Below are positions 4,487 to 7,184 of a DNA stretch of 7,184 nt, in pieces. The DNA comes from Pyrobaculum sp. (GTDB taxonomy: Archaea; Thermoproteota; Thermoprotei; Thermoproteales; Thermoproteaceae): positions 1-7,184 of the forward strand of contig WYEI01000296.1 in NCBI GenBank assembly GCA_009903905.1, given 5' to 3'. Under the pieces are notes generated by a model, which saw only the letters and a list, made by a program, of their open reading frames with translations, was not told the origin of the DNA and made no database searches. A program made the translations under genes and the position numbers. Each line of letters begins with the position of its first letter. Position 1 is the first letter of the stretch.

Positions 4487-5848
4487 ATGAACAAAAACCT
4501 CCTAATTGGAATACTTGCAGTAGTTATAATCATTATCGCCGCCGTCGCCTACCTAGCCACCCAACAACCCCCAGCCCCCACACAGACCACAACAAACCAG
4601 CCTCCAGCAACTCCCACAACGCCAACACCCACGCCCACTCCAACTCAGACCACGCCCACTCCTTCGCCCACCACGCAGCCCACAACGCCCACGCCAACGA
4701 CAACTCCTACAACGCCAAGCCCAACGCCTACGACCACGGCTCCGCCGCCTGCGCAGAAAGTAACGATAAGGATATGGCATGCGCTTAACCCAGAGGAGGA
4801 GGCCGTGTTTAAGGAGATAGCCGCGTTGTATACGCAGAGCCACCCCAACGTCCAGATCATCTTTGAGAACAAGGCGCCGGACCTCCAGACTGCGGTATTA
4901 GCTGCGATTTCCACAGGGGAGAAGTTCGACTTGTTCATATGGGCACACGACTGGATCGGCCTCATGGTGGAGGCCGGCGTCCTCAAGCCGGTGGATAACG
5001 AGGTGGCGGACGTCTTGCCTAAATTCGCCGTGCAGATACCCCAGTACAAGGGCCGCATCTACGGCCTCCCCTTCACTGCCGAGACCGTCGCGTTGATATG
5101 CAACAAGAAGATGGTGCCCGAGCCGCCTAAGACCTTCGCCGACCTGGCAAAAATAATGCAACAGTACAACAAGCCACCCCAGAGCTATGGCATAGCTTAC
5201 ATCGTAAACCCATACTTCATATCGGCGTGGATCCACGGCACGGGCGGCTACTACTTCGACGACAAGACCGAGAAGCAAGGCCTCACGGACCCCAGGTCGA
5301 TCGCCGGCTTTGAGTTTTTCAAGAAAAACGTCATGCCATACGTCGGGCCCAACCCCACCGACTACAACACTCAAGTTAGTCTCTTCCTCAGCGGCCAGGC
5401 GCCTTGTATGGTCAACGGGCCGTGGAGCATAGGCGCCGTCAAGAAGGCGGGCATAGACTTCTTCGTGGCTCCGTTGCCTCCGGTGAACAGTAGCTACGTG
5501 CCGAGGCCCTACGGAGGGCTTAAGATGTTCTACGCCACCATCTACGCCTCTAAAGAGGCCATAGACTTCATGAAGTGGTTCACCACAGACCCGCAGGTGG
5601 CCAAGATACTGGTACAGAAGCTCGGCTACGTCCCGGTGATTAAAGACATCCAGATACAGGATCCGGTGGTTCAAGGCTTCTACGAGGCGATTAAAAACGT
5701 CTACTTGATGCCTGTCTCGCCGAAGATGCAACCGGTCTGGGGGGCCGTGGACATCGTCATACAAAACGCCATAGTGTCAGACCAGAAGACCATCGCGCAG
5801 GCGGTGCAAGACGCGGCTAAGGACCTCTGCGCCAGAGGTCTCTGTTGA
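4487..5848 (+). CDS. malE: Maltose/maltodextrin-type ABC transporter substrate-binding protein
   Basis: Captures oligosaccharides outside the cell and delivers them to the permeases. Seen in 453 residues: a short positive start and membrane helix (5-23), with no lipobox cysteine, so a non-cleaved anchor or an archaeal signal; a low-complexity Pro/Thr linker (about 26-89); then a family 1 extracellular solute-binding domain. Typical features are KVTIRIWHALNPEEEAVFKEIAALY (91 onward), FDLFIWAHDWIGLMVEAGVLKPV (147 onward), YGLPFTAETVALICNKKM (192 onward), the VNGPWSIGAVKKAGIDF stretch (309 onward) and PYGGLKMFYATI (341 onward). Cysteines at 205, 307, 448 and 453 could form disulfides. The ATG at 4487 begins the membrane segment and has a TATA box 25.5 bp upstream. 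The stop overlaps the malF start by one base. The ligand is inferred as maltodextrin from the adjacent GH57 enzyme; other sugars are possible. Confidence 0.88.
   Translation: MNKNLLIGILAVVIIIIAAVAYLATQQPPAPTQTTTNQPPATPTTPTPTPTPTQTTPTPSPTTQPTTPTPTTTPTTPSPTPTTTAPPPAQKVTIRIWHALNPEEEAVFKEIAALYTQSHPNVQIIFENKAPDLQTAVLAAISTGEKFDLFIWAHDWIGLMVEAGVLKPVDNEVADVLPKFAVQIPQYKGRIYGLPFTAETVALICNKKMVPEPPKTFADLAKIMQQYNKPPQSYGIAYIVNPYFISAWIHGTGGYYFDDKTEKQGLTDPRSIAGFEFFKKNVMPYVGPNPTDYNTQVSLFLSGQAPCMVNGPWSIGAVKKAGIDFFVAPLPPVNSSYVPRPYGGLKMFYATIYASKEAIDFMKWFTTDPQVAKILVQKLGYVPVIKDIQIQDPVVQGFYEAIKNVYLMPVSPKMQPVWGAVDIVIQNAIVSDQKTIAQAVQDAAKDLCARGLC
4562..4753 (+). repeat. Low-complexity Pro/Thr linker coding region in malE
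   Basis: About 190 bases are made of C and A with few T and very few G on the plus strand, coding mostly TPTP-type repeats. ACAACGCC recurs at 4616-4623, 4682-4689 and 4709-4716. The region is a flexible, probably O-glycosylated spacer lifting the binding domain away from the membrane. Its length is likely to vary between strains by slippage or recombination. Confidence 0.75.
5822..5840 (+). promoter_or_regulatory. Hairpin holding the malF Shine-Dalgarno site
   Basis: GACCTCTGCGCCAGAGGTC forms a perfect eight-pair stem (5822-5829 with 5833-5840) and a three-base loop. It codes for the last residues of the binding protein. Its 3' arm contains GAGGT (5835-5839), eight bases before the malF ATG. 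Folded RNA would hide this site until ribosomes translating malE open it, which would couple malF translation to malE, or would protect the malE mRNA end. Confidence 0.5.
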
Positions 5849-6771
5849 TGCGGCCCCAGCTACTAATACTCCCGGGCCTCCTCCTTTTTCTCTTCTTCAA
5901 CCTTTGGCCCATAGTCTACTCTATATACATCTCCTTCACAAACGCCAACATACGGAACTTCCCGCAACCGCCTCCCTGGGCCCCCGAGGAGCTGAAGCAG
6001 GCCCGGCCGCCGCCCGACTTCGTAGGCCTGGCTAACTACGCCTCGATCTTCACGGGCCCCGCATCGGCGGGCTTCTGGAACGCCGTGCTGTGGACCCTTG
6101 TGTTTGTCGCCGTGTCTGTACCCGCGAAGGTTGCCCTCGGGACGTTTGTAGGTCTTTTGATGTCCTCCGAAAAGGTGTTGGGCAAGTCTGCGATGAGGGC
6201 GTTCTTGATAGTCCCCTGGGCTCTCCCGCTTATACTTTCTGTGGTTGCCTGGCGCTACGTCTTCGACCCCACCTACGGCGTCGTCAACCAGATGCTGTTT
6301 TCGCTGGGTGTGTCGAAGCCGCCTGACTGGTTTGTGAACAAGGACTACGCCTACGCCGCCATGGTGGTTATCGAGGCGTGGCTGGCGTATCCCTTCATAA
6401 TGACCGTGGTGATAGGCGCCTTGGCCAACATTCCCCGTGCAGCTTTTGAGGCAGCGCAGATAGACGGCGCGGGCAGGTGGGCTGTGTTTACGCAGATAAC
6501 TCTCCCGCTCATCAAGAGGCCGCTCATCTACGCCTCGGTCATGACCGCGGCGGCTTCGCTCCAGTTCTTCCTAGTGGCGTTTCTGTGGAACTTCATACAG
6601 CTATACGACCGCTTCATGCTGGCTTACGGCTACTACTGGGCCTTCGGGTCGCCGTTTAGAGAATACGGCCTAGCCGCGGCGGTGCTGTCAACATCTGCTC
6701 TTGTGATATCTGTGTTTATGATACTGGCGATAAGACTCACCGGCCTCATGAGGGGGATGTATGAGAGCTAG
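5848..6771 (+). CDS. malF: Maltose-type ABC transporter permease, MalF-like
   Basis: One of the two membrane subunits forming the sugar channel. Seen in 307 residues: membrane helices near 4-28, 79-102, 117-137, 168-192, 228-250 and 273-300. There is an external loop after the first helix (32-75), and the cytoplasmic EAA loop EAAQIDGAGRWAVFTQITLP at 201-220, which docks on the ATPase and marks binding-protein-dependent permeases. The length and single short first loop match archaeal and Gram-positive MalF-like proteins rather than the longer E. coli MalF. The ATG at 5848 overlaps the malE stop as TGATG; a TTG at 5845 could add one residue, but ATG with GAGGT eight bases upstream is the better start. 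No promoter is seen, so it depends on the malE transcript. Confidence 0.9.
   Translation: MRPQLLILPGLLLFLFFNLWPIVYSIYISFTNANIRNFPQPPPWAPEELKQARPPPDFVGLANYASIFTGPASAGFWNAVLWTLVFVAVSVPAKVALGTFVGLLMSSEKVLGKSAMRAFLIVPWALPLILSVVAWRYVFDPTYGVVNQMLFSLGVSKPPDWFVNKDYAYAAMVVIEAWLAYPFIMTVVIGALANIPRAAFEAAQIDGAGRWAVFTQITLPLIKRPLIYASVMTAAASLQFFLVAFLWNFIQLYDRFMLAYGYYWAFGSPFREYGLAAAVLSTSALVISVFMILAIRLTGLMRGMYES
6750..6756 (+). promoter_or_regulatory. Shine-Dalgarno site of malG
   Basis: GAGGGGG lies four bases before the malG ATG at 6761 (its GAGG part is seven bases away), inside the end of malF. It fits the pattern in this window that genes inside an operon have a ribosome-binding site while first genes are leaderless. 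Confidence 0.45.
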
Positions 6772-7184
6772 CCTGGCACAGACCTCAGTGGCTGTCTTGA
6801 CAACGTTTCTACTCTTCTACCCGGTGCTCCAGATAGTTCTCCTCTCGCTAAACAAAATACCCTACTTCAGAATAGGAGGCGACTTCGTCCCCACCTTTGA
6901 GTCCTTCCAGTGGGTTGTGGAACAGCCCGACTTCTGGCGCGGCCTCGTCAACAGCTTAATCGTGGCGGGGGCCACGGTGGTTGTAGTAATCGCCTTGGCG
7001 TTGCCGGGGGCATACGCCTTCAGCCGCTACAGGTTCAAAGGCCGCGATTCCCTCCTCTCCTTCTACGTGGTTTTTACCCAAGTCTCGGGCGGCCTCGGCA
7101 TCGCGGGGCTGATCGCCTTATTCGCCATCGTGTCGGCGCTGGGGCTGAGGAACAATCTGCTGGCGCTTGCCCTCATATACGCGG
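6761..7184 (+). CDS. malG: Maltose-type ABC transporter permease, MalG-like, N-terminal part (cut by right edge)
   Basis: The frame opens at the ATG at 6761, 11 bases inside malF, and stays open to the window end, giving 141 residues. Seen: a first membrane helix (about 8-30), an external segment with FESFQWVVEQPDFWRGLVNSL (46 onward), a second helix (about 64-83), then LPGAYAFSRYRFKGRD at 81-96, a hallmark of MalG/CUT1-type second permeases, and further helices near 98-122 and 130 onward. The EAA loop would lie beyond the edge. It should pair with MalF to form the channel. The ORF start agrees with a GAGG site seven bases upstream. Translational coupling to malF is likely from the overlap. 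Confidence 0.88.
   Translation, partial: MRASLAQTSVAVLTTFLLFYPVLQIVLLSLNKIPYFRIGGDFVPTFESFQWVVEQPDFWRGLVNSLIVAGATVVVVIALALPGAYAFSRYRFKGRDSLLSFYVVFTQVSGGLGIAGLIALFAIVSALGLRNNLLALALIYA

Noticed and set aside
4562..4753. CA-rich repeats as a CRISPR or satellite array
   Set aside because: Units are irregular, in frame and code a Pro/Thr linker; there are no spacers of constant length.
3802..4788. Open frame of 328 aa spanning the GH57-malE junction
   Set aside because: The translation is Arg/His/Asn-rich without domains, and it crosses the clear end of GH57 and start of malE; it is an off-frame shadow of the GC-rich genes.
4898..5764. Minus-strand open frame of 288 aa within malE
   Set aside because: It is antisense to a well-recognised binding-protein domain, has no promoter or domain, and its His/Val/Arg-rich composition is that of a complement of biased codons.
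5845..5847. TTG as the start of malF
   Set aside because: It adds only one residue, shortens the distance to GAGGT to five bases and is directly followed by ATG at 5848.

Overview
The window looks like chromosomal DNA of a hyperthermophilic crenarchaeon of the Thermoproteales, most likely Pyrobaculum or Thermoproteus. This rests on the GC-rich, tightly packed genes, on archaeal TATA boxes about 25 bp upstream of start codons with almost no leader (leaderless transcripts), on Shine-Dalgarno sites seen only inside the operon, and on the protein types: a C-terminally anchored GH57 glycosidase and a sugar-binding protein held by a Pro/Thr stalk. The genus is an inference; there is no rRNA to confirm it.

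Left part (1-1431), minus strand, transcribed leftwards: a MobA-type molybdenum cofactor nucleotidyltransferase with an extra C-terminal helical region (619-1413, or to 1431); 7 nt later a small protein of unknown function (330-611); then the N-terminal 104 residues of a secreted, cysteine-containing protein that runs off the left edge (1-313). The secreted protein appears to have its own leaderless promoter overlapping the stop of the small gene, and the small gene may have one too.

Middle (1431-4462), plus strand: a 1000-residue GH57 amylopullulanase/alpha-glucanase with signal peptide, catalytic domain, glucodextranase-C-like domain, Thr-rich stalk and C-terminal membrane anchor. It diverges from mobA, and a single perfectly palindromic TATA box (TTTTTAAAAA, 1431-1440) sits between the two and could serve both.

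Right part (4458-7184), plus strand: a maltose/maltodextrin-type ABC importer in the order binding protein (malE-like), permease (malF-like) and permease (malG-like, cut by the right edge). A separate TATA box overlapping the GH57 stop codon should drive it. malE and malF overlap by one base and malF and malG by 11. A short hairpin at the end of malE contains the malF Shine-Dalgarno site. The ATPase is not in the window.

Taken together the right two-thirds is a starch/glycogen-type glucan utilisation locus. The surface-anchored GH57 enzyme would cut alpha-glucans outside the cell, the stalk-tethered binding protein would catch the oligosaccharides, and MalF/MalG would import them. The mobA cluster is probably functionally unrelated. 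The window has no RNA genes, mobile elements or CRISPR arrays that I can see, and no gene-free stretch over 300 bp.
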